Positions 37,903 through 48,869 of a stretch of DNA of 64,000 nt are shown in pieces; position 1 is the first letter of the stretch; every line of letters starts with the position of its first letter. The notes below the pieces were generated by a model that was not told where the DNA came from, searched no databases, and worked only from the letters and a program-made list of their open reading frames with translations. Origin of the DNA: Branchiostoma belcheri (taxonomy: Eukaryota > Chordata > Leptocardii > Amphioxiformes > Branchiostomatidae); assembly GCF_001625305.1 (NCBI RefSeq), contig NW_017804520.1, positions 1 to 64,000 of the forward strand, written 5' to 3'. Both the position numbers and the translations under genes were made by a program.

Positions 37903-38413
37903 AGCTACGGTCACAACCCACCGTACGTGCATCTGCGTGCTGTCTACGTGCAAAAACGTGGGCAAACGCAGGGCATCCGTGCGTGGTGAGTACCAACTCC
38001 GTACGGAATCCTATGGATTTGGGAACACGCAGATAGGGCGTAGAACTTTAAGTGCATGTAAAAGTTTTTCTGCGTGCGGTCTACAGATTCACCACCCGTG
38101 CGTGCGAGTACGGGCGACGCGCGTGCCCCGTACGTACCGTACGAAAGACGCACGTGTCAGTACGGCCTCCTTACGGTAAAGTTGCAATCGCACAGAGATC
38201 GTACGTTGTAAGCACGTACAACTCACTTACCACTTGCGCAACGTACGATGCACGCAACCGCTCACGGCCAGACGTGGCGTGCAACAGACCACACTTACAC
38301 CTTGCGAAACCCCACGGCACTCCTTCCCCACGTTTTCAGAAAAAACGTAGCAGATGTAGCCTCCCAAAAAACGTACGGACAAAAAGCACGTACGGCGGGT
38401 TGTGACCAAAGCT
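37903..38413. mobile_element. Harbinger-like MITE (511 bp)
   Basis: Inverted termini AGCTACGGTCACAACCC and GGGTTGTGACCAAAGCT, flanked by TTA on each side (37900-37902, 38414-38416). The interior is dense in CG and ACGT-containing words, with no coding capacity. The TIR core (GCTnnGGTCACAA) matches the elements at 1682 and 47174. Confidence 0.85.
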
Positions 38414-38611
38414 TTAGTTAGACATGCTTTGATCATCGTACTACTACACCTACCTGCTGCTCAGGGTCTCTAAGTGTTTACTTCATTGTTTCTCTCTTAA
38501 ATAATCAATCACAAATTGGCAGGACATGCACAGATGTGCTTATCCTGAATTACGTGAGTTTGTGATAATATTTTGTCACAACTATGTACAATAAACTAGG
38601 ATACTCTCTCT

Positions 38612-38730
<119 letters not shown>

Positions 38731-38739
38731 TTTATTAAT

Positions 38740-39866
38740 AATGTATAAGTTAAGTCAATTTCTTGAATGAATTTTAAAGATTGTACTTTCAAATACAAAC
38801 GATAGGTGGCATGATTTTAAACCCCTGACAGTTCCGGACAAAGCGGACTCAGTGCACAGGCAACAGCTCCGCCTAGAGATTCAATGCTTCATTGCAGTAT
38901 TCAGAAATCCACATAATTATGTTCATACAGAGCCTAAGAATATGTTGAACCTCTGTGACGTACGGCCATAATGGCCATGGCTGTGCCTAATACGTATACC
39001 AACGGTCTTCATATTAACCCTTTTTACTGAAAAAAGGTATTCCCAAGTCTATCTGATGCTTTATATAATGATTATTTGTCAAATTTCATGTTTTTAATGT
39101 CCTGCAATTCTTTCCAGGGTGAGTGACTTGTGTGTAATGGGCAACAGTTGCCTTTCACTTCGAATTTCAATGCACCTTGCACGGTGGGAGAGGGCAGAAA
39201 AGGTCGTCGGAGCTGTAAATGCACAACAATGGACCTGCTTTAAACTGTTGTGAATATTAAATCTGTCAATTGTTTTTCTGCGCATTGTGTCCACCGTGTG
39301 ACCACATGGGTGGCCGTGGGAAACACTCAACTGACAAATTTCATTAAAATGGCTTCACACTGACGATGTTTTTCGGGTGTCGCACGCTTAGATTAAGCCG
39401 GAAAAACAGATTTTCGTATGAAAAGGTTGCCTTACCCAGGCTTCCAGGTACTACTTAGCGACGTCCCGAATCGACCTCTCCGTCCGAACATTTTACAACC
39501 TCCATCAACAATAAACTCACTCGTCAAATTTAAGTTTTGATAATCACTGCATAAGGTAAACATGACAGAGTTCCACTTTCTTGAAGTAGTTTAGGCAAGT
39601 TAAGAAATAGTGGTATGACGCGGCTATTTTGATAAACGGTTTTAAGATACCGTTGCTGGAAAGAAGAACATCTGCTGATTCAAGTGTCGTTTAATTGGGA
39701 CACGCATAACGCGGACCGGGTCTTTATGGGGGTTTTCGACCATAATAAATTAGGTAACAACGTCTCTTTACGGGGTAAATCATGGACATTTTTTGTGCAG
39801 CTATATGGGATCAATGGACAATTGATGAAAAATGCTAAAAAATAATTAGAAATATTCCTTTCCCCA
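38740..39866. other. No gene seen
   Basis: 38750-39050 resembles the 3' segment of the 1.9-kb family (GGTGGCATGATTTTAAACCC). The remainder shows no coding or structural signal. Confidence 0.5.
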
Positions 39867-41104
39867 TCAATTGAAATTTACGGGGGTGGACAGGAGATCG
39901 TACACTGACTTCAGTAAGAACTGTGTCCTCATGGGCTCCCATGGCCAGAGATACTTCCAGGTTACCTTTCTCTCTCTGGCCTGTTCCCATTTTGTCCAGG
40001 CCCCTTGCACTCCCTGACTAACAGCCTGCGCTCTCCTGCACTCCTCCTCCTGTCTTCTCACTTCGCCCTGCATCATCTTTCTTCTTTCTTTGGGCCCTGC
40101 TGTACCCCATCTCTGACTTGCTGTTGTTCCTGCCCCTAGACCTATCCTCCCCTGGGCTACGACTCCTACTATGTCTCTGCGCTTTAGTCGGCTTCTGGCC
40201 TCTTCTACTGTCTCTTCGGCTGACCATTTTATTCCTGATAGTCTGATTCCTGCATCCCTGATCTTATCATCTCTACTGTTCTCCAAAGTCTCTTGAGCTC
40301 TTACTTTCGCTACTTTGAACTCTTCCAAGGCTGAAGTCAGTGGTAGTTGGAGTTTCGACGTTGTACTGCACAGGCCAACCCTGGAGAAACATGGTGGCAC
40401 CCCTAACCATCTCCTGAGGTATCTGCTTATCTTCTTGTCCACCTGCTCTACTGTGGTTATGGGAATATTGTACATCATCATCGGCCATGTAATCCTAGGC
40501 AGGAGACCATACTGACAGCAGCACAGTTTGAACTTCCCACGGAGTTGACTTTCTTCTATCCTTTTCAAGCCCTCGTCTACCTGCTGCTTGAACTCCCTGA
40601 CGTTTTCTAAATATCCGAGAGTCTTGTCAAACTTCTTTACCAGGCTCTTAACTGGTTGTTCTGTCACCGACGGAATGTTCTCACCTTGGATTGTCAGCTG
40701 CACTTTGTCGCATATCTTCGCTTTCTTTACCACCAGCTTTCGGCATTTCTTCGCCTTGAATTTCATTCTCGCCCAGGTTGCTGCTCTGTCTAGGCTTCTG
40801 AGGACCCACCTTGCTCCCAATATGTTTCCTATAGTTATGGTCGGGTCATTAATGAAGGCTCTTAAGGGGGGTTGTCTAACACCAGATCTTGTCGCTGGGC
40901 CCCGACTTTGTCTGGTTGCTGGAACTATCAGAATGTTCATCGCTGCTACGAACAGTATCACAGATATGGTGCATCCCGTTACGATTCCCCTCTCCAGACG
41001 TTGCCAATTTGTCGTTGTGCCATCGACCGTAAACCTCTTCAAGCCAGTCTAGGTACTGTTTTACAAGCTGTTTCACTCGTCTTGGCACGGAATACTTGCT
41101 CAGA
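39867..41104 (-). mobile_element. Non-LTR retrotransposon fragment A (RT C-terminal half)
   Basis: One open frame (41042 to 39867, 391 codons) encodes reverse-transcriptase motif B (GIVTGCTISVILF...MN), motif C, thumb-like sequence (LLPRITWPMMMYNIP, SRYLRRWLGVPPC) and a charged C-terminal region. The catalytic FMDD of motif C reads FIND here, so the enzyme is dead. It is truncated at its 5' side (41104) exactly where the 1.7-kb repeated sequence begins. The frame ends at 39867 without the zinc-knuckle end expected in LINE proteins. The clade is not assignable by eye. Confidence 0.8.
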
Positions 41105-43154
41105 GTCTGAAATTTGTAACCAAGCCGTTGTTATACTTATTTCATAACGTCGTGTAGCTAAAAGTCTTCTTGGCACTTTTTTGAGCGGTACTGTAATTGA
41201 TTTAGCTGTTTTGAGTAAATTATTTCGATGATTTTGAACATTTTGCTGCCCAATTGTACTGCCCTGCCTGTCACAATGGTACGTTTGAAACGTCAGAATT
41301 TCTTGTCAACGTTGCGGTAAAAGCTTAAGATTTAAACTCACTGAAAGTAGATTTTTATAGCATTTATGTTAAGACACAAAAACGTATTTTTGCAACGTAA
41401 TTACCTCTCACTTCAATGCGTCTTGCAATATGCAGGAAAGGGCGAAAGGGTCACATAAACGACGAATAACTAGCATACCAATACAGCCAATGGTACGGCC
41501 AGCCATTAATATTAAACCTGTCAAAGTTGACATTCCGCGATCACTGCTTCGGATCCCGATTCTTTCTCTTTCTCTGACCCTTTGCTGTTAATTTTCTGTG
41601 GCGCAGTTTGTCACCGAAGAAAGCCCTGATGTTGGTGTAGCAATGATACTTTCAGGGTCATCGACGTCCCGCGGTTTTGCTCTCGGTCAATCCCCGCCCA
41701 AGATTTGCACTGGATTGGGAGTCTTAACAAATCTACCATATTCTTCTCTGCAGGTTGTTAGACAGGGCTTTTCTGGCCTTGATCTTTTAAACTTTTTAGT
41801 GAGCTGGCGCAGACAACTTTAAATTCTAAAATTGTTTATTTATTTCTTCCTCAAAACATACAATCAGCAGGGATACATACAATCATACATATACCCTGAA
41901 TTGCGTACATTTTTTACAACACTTATGCAATATGCTGGGTAACAATATGCAGGCGGCTACCACAAATGCTAGCTACAACATTAAACAGAGCACTGAATCC
42001 AAAGCTTAGTCTAGGAAACAGACTTATTGTATAGTTTGACTGCAATGTGTAGGAATGATCCCCTTAAACGTTCAGTTCTGGCCTTCGGAAGCGTAAACTC
42101 CTGATTGTTCCTTAATTGCCTGCCAGTGGCTGTACATCTCTGGGGCGGCACAAGGTCATGCAATGGACAGGCAACTTCGCCGACCAACCGCCAACCACGA
42201 TGCTCGCGAGTAGCTGCATGGCCGAAACGTAGTCTTGAGAAAGTCCAGAGGCGTGCAGATCATAACATTTGTCTGTTAATTGTTGTTCTTAATTGCACTA
42301 CATTTTGCTTTGTTTCTCGCAATAACTTCTTATTTCGTGGCAACTTGTATTTAGGATTGGAGCATTATTAGATATATCGGTATAGGTGTCGATATTTTAC
42401 TTTGGGGAAAACAGGCATAACAGTGTGCATTCTGAGTCCCTGTACGAAGTTGTGTTCACGTGACCTACATCGCCACGTCCTTGCTTGATAAAACAGGGAC
42501 AAAAGCACAGCAAACCTGCCCTTGGGCAAAATTTATTCCAGCTCATTTGGTGCCCGGGTGTTGTGGCGCTATTTTTGATAAACAGAACGCCATTGTTTAA
42601 AAGGCATTCCTAACTTGCATACCGTCTTGATACAAGCAATGTACTCGAAACAAGATGTGCATTATTTATAGCGTTTGAGACATTTAACTGCCAAAGGCGA
42701 TCTGATTTTGTACATGTCGACACGTTCAAAACCTGACGTTTTGTCAATACATCATTGTTCGATGTCTGGTACACGCGCGTTAGTAGAGGTCATACATGGA
42801 TCCCAAGGACAACCAAATGTTGTTGGACCGGTGCTGACACTTGTTTAAAACACCATATCATATAACCAAGGTGCAGTACTAGCCATATTCAGGATCTGCT
42901 CAACAGCGCCACCTTCCGAGACAAAAGTGCAAGGTAGCATAGGATGCTGTATTTTGCTGTTGCGAGTATTTTAGGATAAGGTTTTTACCTCCGAGGGGGA
43001 AGGGATCATATTTCACCCGAATGTTCTGTTTTGGGTCCCGTTTGTTTGTTCGTCGCAGATAACTCACGATCCTCTTGATAGATTTTTTCGACTTGCTTTT
43101 AGATATTGAGGTCCTGATGAAACATGGTTATTTGGACATTTTAGCACTATTTGA
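41105..43154. repeat. Duplicated unit, copy 1 (1.7 kb plus LINE insert)
   Basis: Sequence from AGTCTGAAATTTGTAACC to GACATTTTAGCACTATTT recurs almost unchanged at 51073-52777. I see no terminal inverted repeats and no protein family. A 75-codon frame at 41598-41822 is conserved only because the whole unit is nearly identical. This copy is flanked on both sides by the same about 770 bp of retrotransposon sequence, and it contains an extra 345 bp (41822-42166). Confidence 0.8.
41822..42166 (-). mobile_element. 5'-truncated LINE 3' end inserted in duplicated unit copy 1
   Basis: Present in copy 1 and absent from copy 2 of the 1.7-kb unit. Its minus strand encodes LRNNQEFTLPKARTERLRGS and AVKLYN, ending at a TAG (42011-42013). 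This is the common C-terminus of LINE polyproteins (R-x-L-R-N...F...P..RTER...SF...AV.LYN). About 190 bp of A/T-rich 3' UTR follow, with AATAAATAAA near the end. Confidence 0.7.
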
Positions 43155-44460
43155 AGTCAGTGGTAGTTGGAGTTTCGACGTTGTACTGTACAGGCCAACC
43201 CTGGAGAAACATGGCGGCACCCCGAACCATCTCCTGAGGTATCTGCTTATCTTCTTGTCCACCTGTTCTACTGTGGTTATGGGAATATTGTACATCATCA
43301 TCGGCCATGTAATCCTAGGCAGGAGACCAAACTGACAGCACCACAGTTTGAACTTCCCGGGGAGTTGACTTTCTTCTATCCTTTTCAAGCCCTCATCTAC
43401 CTGCTGCTTGAACTCCCTGACGTTTTCTACATCTCCGAGAGTCTTGTCAAACTTCTTTACCAGGCTCTTAACTGGTTGTTCTGTCACCGACGGAATGTTC
43501 TCACCTTGGATTGTCAGCTGCAGTTTGTCGCATATCTTCGCTTTCTTTACCACCAGCTTTCGGCATTTCTTCGCCTTGAATTTCATTCTCGCCCAGGTTG
43601 CTGCTCTGTCTAGGCTTCTGAGGACCACCTTGCTCCCAATATGTTTCCTATGGGTATGGTCAGGTCATCCATGAAGGCTCTTAAGGGGGGTTGTCTAACA
43701 CCAGATCTTGTCGCTGGGCCCCGACTTTGTCTGGTTGCTGGAACTATCAGAATGTTCATCGCTGCTACGAACAGTATCACAGATATGGTGCATCCCGTTA
43801 CGATTCCCCTCTCCAGACGTTGCCAATTTGTCGTTGTGCCATCGACCGTAAACCTCTTCAAGCCAGTCTAGGTACTGTTTTACAAGCTGTTTCACTCGTC
43901 TTGGCACGGAATACTTGCTCAGAGCTACCTTGATAAAACTGTGGGAACCGATCCGTACGCATTCTCTAGATCGAGCCACACGATGGCCACATCCTTCTTC
44001 TGAGTCTTTGCTTCTTGTATCATCTGTGTTATCATGCTGGTGTGCTTTAGACAGCCGGAGAACCCTGTCACCCCTCCTTTTTGTATGGAGGGGTCGATAT
44101 AGTTGTTCCGCATCATGTACTCTGTTAGACGTTTGGCGATGACTGCGAAGGACACTTTCCCCTCCACTAAGAGTAGCGAACTCGTTCTAAACTGCCCTAA
44201 TCCTTCCGCATTCTCCTGTTTTGGACAGAACACCCCCTCGGCTCTCTTCCAGCTTTCTGGGATCTTTGCTTTCCTCCACAGCACTTTCATCAACTTCCAC
44301 AAACGTCTTGTCAGTTTTAATAGGGCACTTCTTGTACACTTGGTAGGTGATGCCGCTCGGGCCGGCAGAAAACCAGTTTCCCAAGTTTCGGCACAAAGGA
44401 CATTTGCCGCCATGTTTCCTCAAGGTCATCAGTGTTTACACTTCGTTTTTCCCGCGTTCA
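43155..44460 (-). mobile_element. Non-LTR retrotransposon fragment B (RT N-terminal half, frameshifted)
   Basis: Reverse-transcriptase motifs in order on the minus strand: GPSGITYQVYKK, IPESWKRAEGV, VEGKVSFAVIAKRL, QKGGVTGFSGC, motif A WLDLENAYGSVP, motif B TGCTISVILF and motif C AFMDDLT (catalytic residues kept). At least two frameshifts break it, including a one-base deletion near 43626 relative to fragment A. The 43155-43925 part is about 97% identical by eye to 40333-41104 of fragment A, so the two fragments overlap by about 770 bp. Confidence 0.8.
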
Positions 44461-44751
44461 TCTGATCAGGGGATCGACATGCACGGCACAACAGACAAAA
44501 CTGCAATGGTGTGAACTAAACAGGCCACTGTTAATCACACTTTTCAAATTTCAGTGGGTAAAAATGTTAAATAGGATCCATCTAACTGACCTTAGTGACA
44601 TCGTAGCTCATTAGCTCTGACTTGGCATCGGGCCAACCCCAACTGTCATCCAGCCGACTGAATAGGTTTATAAACAATAGTGCACGTGTTTCGTATGGGC
44701 TCAGAAGGCAAGGTATTCGCTGCTAGGGAGTAAAGTATTACTTCTGGCTGG

Positions 44752-44840
44752 TCCGTGTGTGTGTGTCTGTCCGTGTGTGTGTGTCTGTCTGTCCATGTGT
44801 GTGTGCCTGTCCGTGTATGTGTGTGTGTGCGTGTGTGTCC

Positions 44841-44889
<49 letters not shown>

Positions 44890-45351
44890 GGTATGTCTGT
44901 GTGTTTGTGTCTATGTGCATGTGTATGTCTGTGTATGTGTGTGTGTGTGTGCGTGTGTCTATGTGCGTGTGTATGTCTGTGCGTATGTCTGCGCGTGTGT
45001 CTGTATGTGTATAAGTTTGTATCTGTATGTCTGTGTGTGTCTGCATGTCTGTGTGTGTGTGTCTATGTGCGTGTGTCTCTGTATGTCAGTTGTTTCTGTG
45101 TGTCGTTTGTGTGTGTCTGTGTCTGTATGTGTGTGTGTCTGTATGCCTGTGTGTGTATGTGTGTCTGTGCGTGCGTGTCTGTATGTCAGTGTGTGTGTGT
45201 GTCTATGTGCGTGTGTGTCTGTATGTCTGTGTGTCTGTATTTCTGTGCCTTTGTGTGTGTCTGTTTGTCTGTGTGTGTCTATGCCTATGTGCTATTGTGT
45301 CGCTGTGTGTATGCGCGTCTGTATGTCAGTGTATCTGTGTATGTCTCTCTC

Positions 45352-45388
<37 letters not shown>

Positions 45389-45580
45389 GTCTATGTGCGT
45401 GCGTGTCTGTATGTCAGTGTGTGTGTGTGTGTCTATGTGCGTGTGTGTCTGTATGTCTGTGTGTCTGTATTTCTGTGCCTTTGTGTGTGTCTGTTTTTCT
45501 GTGTGTGTCTGTGCCTATATGTGCTATTGTGTCGCTGTGTGTATGCGCGTCTGTATGTCAGTGTATCTGTGTATGTCTCT

Positions 45581-45639
<59 letters not shown>

Positions 45640-45644
45640 TGTGC
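44752..45644. repeat. Large TG/TC microsatellite with higher-order repeat
   Basis: Nearly 0.9 kb of TG, TC and TGTGTCTG iterations. An about 228-bp block recurs (landmark GTATGTCAGT at 45181 and 45409). Frames of up to 307 codons here (Cys/Val/Ser only) are artefacts. Confidence 0.95.
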
Positions 45645-46000
45645 GTGACAAGGCAGGGGGCAGACAAGGAGATGTCTCATAGTCTGTTCCTGCCGACAGT
45701 CACATGCAGTTTGTCCGTCTGGGACAAGACCCCACTTCTTCATAAATGTCCTGCATCTTCATGTGCCTGTTCTTAGCCTAGCTGTTGAGACATGCCCAGG
45801 TTGGCCATGCCTCCTTCGCTCCTGGAGAGAGGGATTCCTTCGGGGTGAAGGTTAACTTGTGTGGGGCTTCTTGGAGATGGTGGGACCACATGGCCATTCT
45901 CCGTGACTCTGCGCTGCCACTGACTGACTCAACTGAGTGCAGGAAGCTGTGTCTGGATTTGAGTCTTTTTGGTGCAGGAGCATGTTGGTAGAGTACAACG
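45645..46000 (-). mobile_element. Decayed LINE C-terminal (zinc-knuckle) fragment
   Basis: The minus strand reads RLKSRHSFLHSVES, then GAKEAWPTWACLNS, a frame change, RLRTGT, an in-frame TGA, RCRTFMKKWGLVPDG and CDCRQEQTMRHLLVCPL. The RTG...WG...CDC...QTM.H...CP pattern is the standard C-terminus of LINE-type polyproteins. It differs from fragments A and B. The microsatellite at 44752-45644 abuts its 3' end. Confidence 0.7.
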
Positions 46001-46243
46001 TCGGGAGATATGAGCCGCCAGGTCGAGGTTCTAAGTAATAGAGGGTGGACGAGGAAGAGGAAAAAGAGGAACAGCTATAGATAGGTCCTCGGGTATAGGT
46101 CGCGTGTGTTTAGTGAAGGCCAGTATTACAGGCTGGAGTAGGGAATCACCCCCAAGTCGACCCTAAGGTTCAGTACCCAGACTTTAGAGAAGAGGACGCA
46201 GCAGGAAAGGAGAATGCTGGACGGAAAAGAGCGGGGACGCAAA

Positions 46244-46279
46244 GNNNNNNNNNNNNNNNNNNNNNNNNNNNNNNNNNNN
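46244..46279. other. Assembly gap (36 N)
   Basis: A short run of N upstream of the patched-domain fragment. Confidence 0.98.
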
Positions 46280-46503
46280 CCCACAATCACTGTGAGAGTC
46301 GCATGTATGACCGGGAGCAGACACTCGACACTAGCTCGCCGAGGTCTTTACCACCCAATCCTTAATTGATCACCTTGGCGAGAGTGGAAATATATAATTC
46401 CTGAAATACTGATGAAATGCAACTCCGTAAGAACGCATTTACGTTGATGAACGTGAAATAGGCTATCGACCAAAGACGCGTTCCTCGCTCGCAAAATACT
46501 AGC

Positions 46504-47191
46504 ATCTGGGCCGTGAACTACACGTTAGCCCCCACGGCCGATGAGATGAGGGCATACAGCTTTGACTTTTTCCTCTCCGACCAGGTAGTCACGATTCTCC
46601 CAAGAACGCTACAGACGATACATAGGCGTTGCCGTAGCGATCATGTTCGTGGTGTGCTTCCTGTTAATTCCGCACTGTGTCGCTACTTTCCTCATCACCT
46701 TGGCGCTGCTCTCCAATCAACCCTGGCCTGTGGGGTTCATGGCGTTATGGGGGATAAATCTGGACATTGTGTCTGTCTTATCCATCCTCATGTGTATCGG
46801 CTTCTCTGTAGATTTCTTCACACACATAACCTACACCTACGTTACTTCAGAATACACAATACCGGAAGAAGAACTCACAGAAGCTATGCGTGCCGTCGGC
46901 ATGCCAATCCTACAGTCCTCTCTCTCCACTATCCTAGCACTGTGGGTTCTAGCGTTTTTTCCGGCATATATTCTTCAAGCGTTTTTCAAGACCATCTTTC
47001 TGGTGATGGTCGTAGGTGCGGCTCACGGACTGGTCATCCTACCCATTTTGCTGACCAGCCAGCGGCTGTGTGGTCAAGGGAAAGTTCAAGACGAGACAAG
47101 AACACTTCAAGGAAGTAGTAAAACTACCGCAGTGTCTAACGGGGACAGACCCCTCTACTCTAGTCCTCACTTATGCTTAGGTCACATTTGA
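46504..47191 (+). pseudogene. Patched domain-containing (PTCHD3-like) C-terminal fragment, frameshifted
   Basis: The C-terminal part of an RND/patched-family membrane protein. Frame 1 from about 46504 encodes AYSFDFFLSDQVVTILPRTL, the segment before the seventh membrane span. Between about 46610 and 46625 the frame shifts by one, and the other frame gives YIGVAVAIMFVVCFLLIP and further hydrophobic spans with the family-typical GFSVDFFTH motif, then LPILLTSQRL. The last codons and stop (47189-47191) lie inside an inserted TIR element starting at 47174. An in-frame acceptor-like AG is at 46501-46502. A 36-bp assembly gap (46244-46279) lies upstream, so an assembly error causing the shift cannot be excluded. 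In this family the protein would be a multi-pass sterol/lipid-type transporter homologue. Confidence 0.75.
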
Positions 47192-48409
47192 AACGGCGCC
47201 CGTTCGGCATGTCCTCGGCGTAGACGCCGGCCGGCGTCATGACGCCGAGCGTGCGCCGTACTGTCAGGGTCACAATTAAATGTTCCTTTACGGCTCCCTG
47301 TCGGGGCCTGCTTGTGCTCCGGCCGGCGGCTCTCACTAATATTCATAAACATTTGCGGCCGGTTTCTGTCAGGGACCCGTCCGGTGCTCGGTCAGTCGCC
47401 CGTCTTGACCCGTGCGGCGTGTGGTAGGGTGCCGACCGGCTCTTACAGTTCGGCCGGGCAGCTGTCAGGTCCCTGGCGGGTTCCTGGCGGGATCCCGACG
47501 GGCTCCTCTCGTGTTTTTGAGCAGGTACATATATAAGCGCTGCACTGCCTGCTACCGTTCACTTCAAGTAAAGAGTACACGTCAAGTAAAGAGTAGACTG
47601 AAGTTGGCGATGCAGCGTTCAGTGCAACCTGCAAACAACTTACAAGCCCGTCTGAGATTGGTGACAACCTACATGTAGGTCTTCTGGCATTGGTAGCTGA
47701 AGAAGAGAGGCAGGCAGAACTGGTGCGTCGCAAAAGTAACCGAGGGCCTACTTTCGAAAGTACTTCAACAGTGACGCAGGAAGTGTGCCGTGGCAGCTCC
47801 TTGCTATTGAGCAATGAAACCACTGAATATCGTTACTTCTGTTGAAATTTGGACTGAAAATAAATGCCAATAACTTCTGATTCCATTGATGTAACAAGAG
47901 ATAATGTCAGACACATTCTATTCCTGTTATGATCTGTTTTATGAAGTTGGCAAGAGAGCCGTGCCGGCTGTTTTCCCTTGCCCTTCGACATTCTGACACA
48001 CAAATACAAGGTGTAACACACACAAGTACACGATGTAACACACACGTGGTGAACTGTGCGACGTAGTCTGAGGCAGGAGTTTATATATGCTCCCTATAAC
48101 CCCCTTTTCCTGACCATCTGATGCACTGATCAGCACATGTGACGTCATAATCTTAGGCAGGTGCCTGTTCGGCCGCCCGACGGGTCCCGGGCAGTGAGGT
48201 TACGGCGTCGCTTCGGCGTATTTCGCCGAACGGGGCCCGAAGTGTTTTTAACTCTGAGTTAAAATCGATTCGGCGACCGCGCGGGGCCAAAAATAGGCCG
48301 GCAGCCGTCGGGAAGCCCGCCGGTCTCCGTCCAGGTCCCGTTCGGTAGTGCCAAAAAACACGCCGAACACGCGCCGAGCGGGCCCCTTTCTTGAATTGTG
48401 ACCTAAGCA
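47174..48409. mobile_element. Harbinger-like TIR element (1,236 bp) in the patched-domain gene
   Basis: The ends are inverted repeats (TGCTTAGGTCACA and TGTGACCTAAGCA) flanked by a direct TTA on both sides (47171-47173 and 48410-48412), the target duplication typical of PIF/Harbinger elements. The terminal 300 bp on each side are GC-rich and partly self-complementary. The interior has TATA-like sequences on both strands (47527 plus, about 48078 minus) and no transposase, so it is non-autonomous. Confidence 0.8.
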
Positions 48410-48412
48410 TTA

Positions 48413-48607
48413 GTCCGTCCGTATACGTCGGAGAGAGGACCGGTACACGAGGTTAACGTTTTTAAACCGACGACTTCTTTACCCAATATACCTGCTAACG
48501 TCGGACAAGATAATCCGTATCTTACGCCGGAGATGCGCAGATGGATCAAATGGGTGGGAAGACGACAAACGGGTGTGGTTAACCCAGTTATGGAGTCACA
48601 GCATTAA
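48413..48607 (+). pseudogene. Possible displaced C-terminal tail of the patched-domain gene
   Basis: Directly after the TTA duplication at the right end of the inserted element (48410-48412), the reading frame interrupted at 47173 stays open for 64 codons to a TAA at 48605-48607. If the element and one TTA are ignored, the patched frame runs on through VRPYTSERGPVHEV and later TPEMRRWIKWVGRRQ, a polar, basic sequence suitable for a cytoplasmic tail. Chance openness over 64 codons is low but not negligible (roughly 5% for random sequence). Confidence 0.5.
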
Positions 48608-48741
48608 TGACAACAAGACCAAACCACAAGTCTCGCCATGGGTAACGAAGAGACTAAACTGAGGAAGGGGAATCAGGTTTACGAACGAAAGAACTCCTTA
48701 CGCGTGGGGTCTGCCTTAAAGATCGTATCTTGATGCATATT

Positions 48742-48860
48742 TCGTTATTGCCCTGCGGGCACACCTTCTGGCAGGCGTGCCCCATGATGCGGTACGGGCG
48801 AGGGGCATCGGACATGACCTGCCAAGTCTGTCGGCGGCGGCCTAATGGCCATCCCGAGCG
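48742..48860 (+). pseudogene. Degenerate RING-finger fragment
   Basis: A short open stretch encodes SLLPCGHTFWQACPMM, then TCQVCRRRPNG. This resembles the second half of a TRIM-type RING (L-P-C-G-H-x-F-C-x-x-C ... C-x-x-C). The expected Cys after Phe is Trp, no first CxxC half is visible upstream, and no flanking splice sites convince me. I treat it as a relic. Confidence 0.4.
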
Positions 48861-48869
48861 AAGGAGTAG

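Noticed and set aside
41598-41822. 75-codon frame conserved identically at 51567-51791
   Set aside because: The whole 1.7-kb unit is nearly identical, so conservation is not specific to the frame. No family features.
44755-45776. Long open frames (up to 307 codons) on the plus strand
   Set aside because: They consist of Cys/Val/Ser/Leu from TG and TC microsatellite repeats in several frames at once and are not genes.
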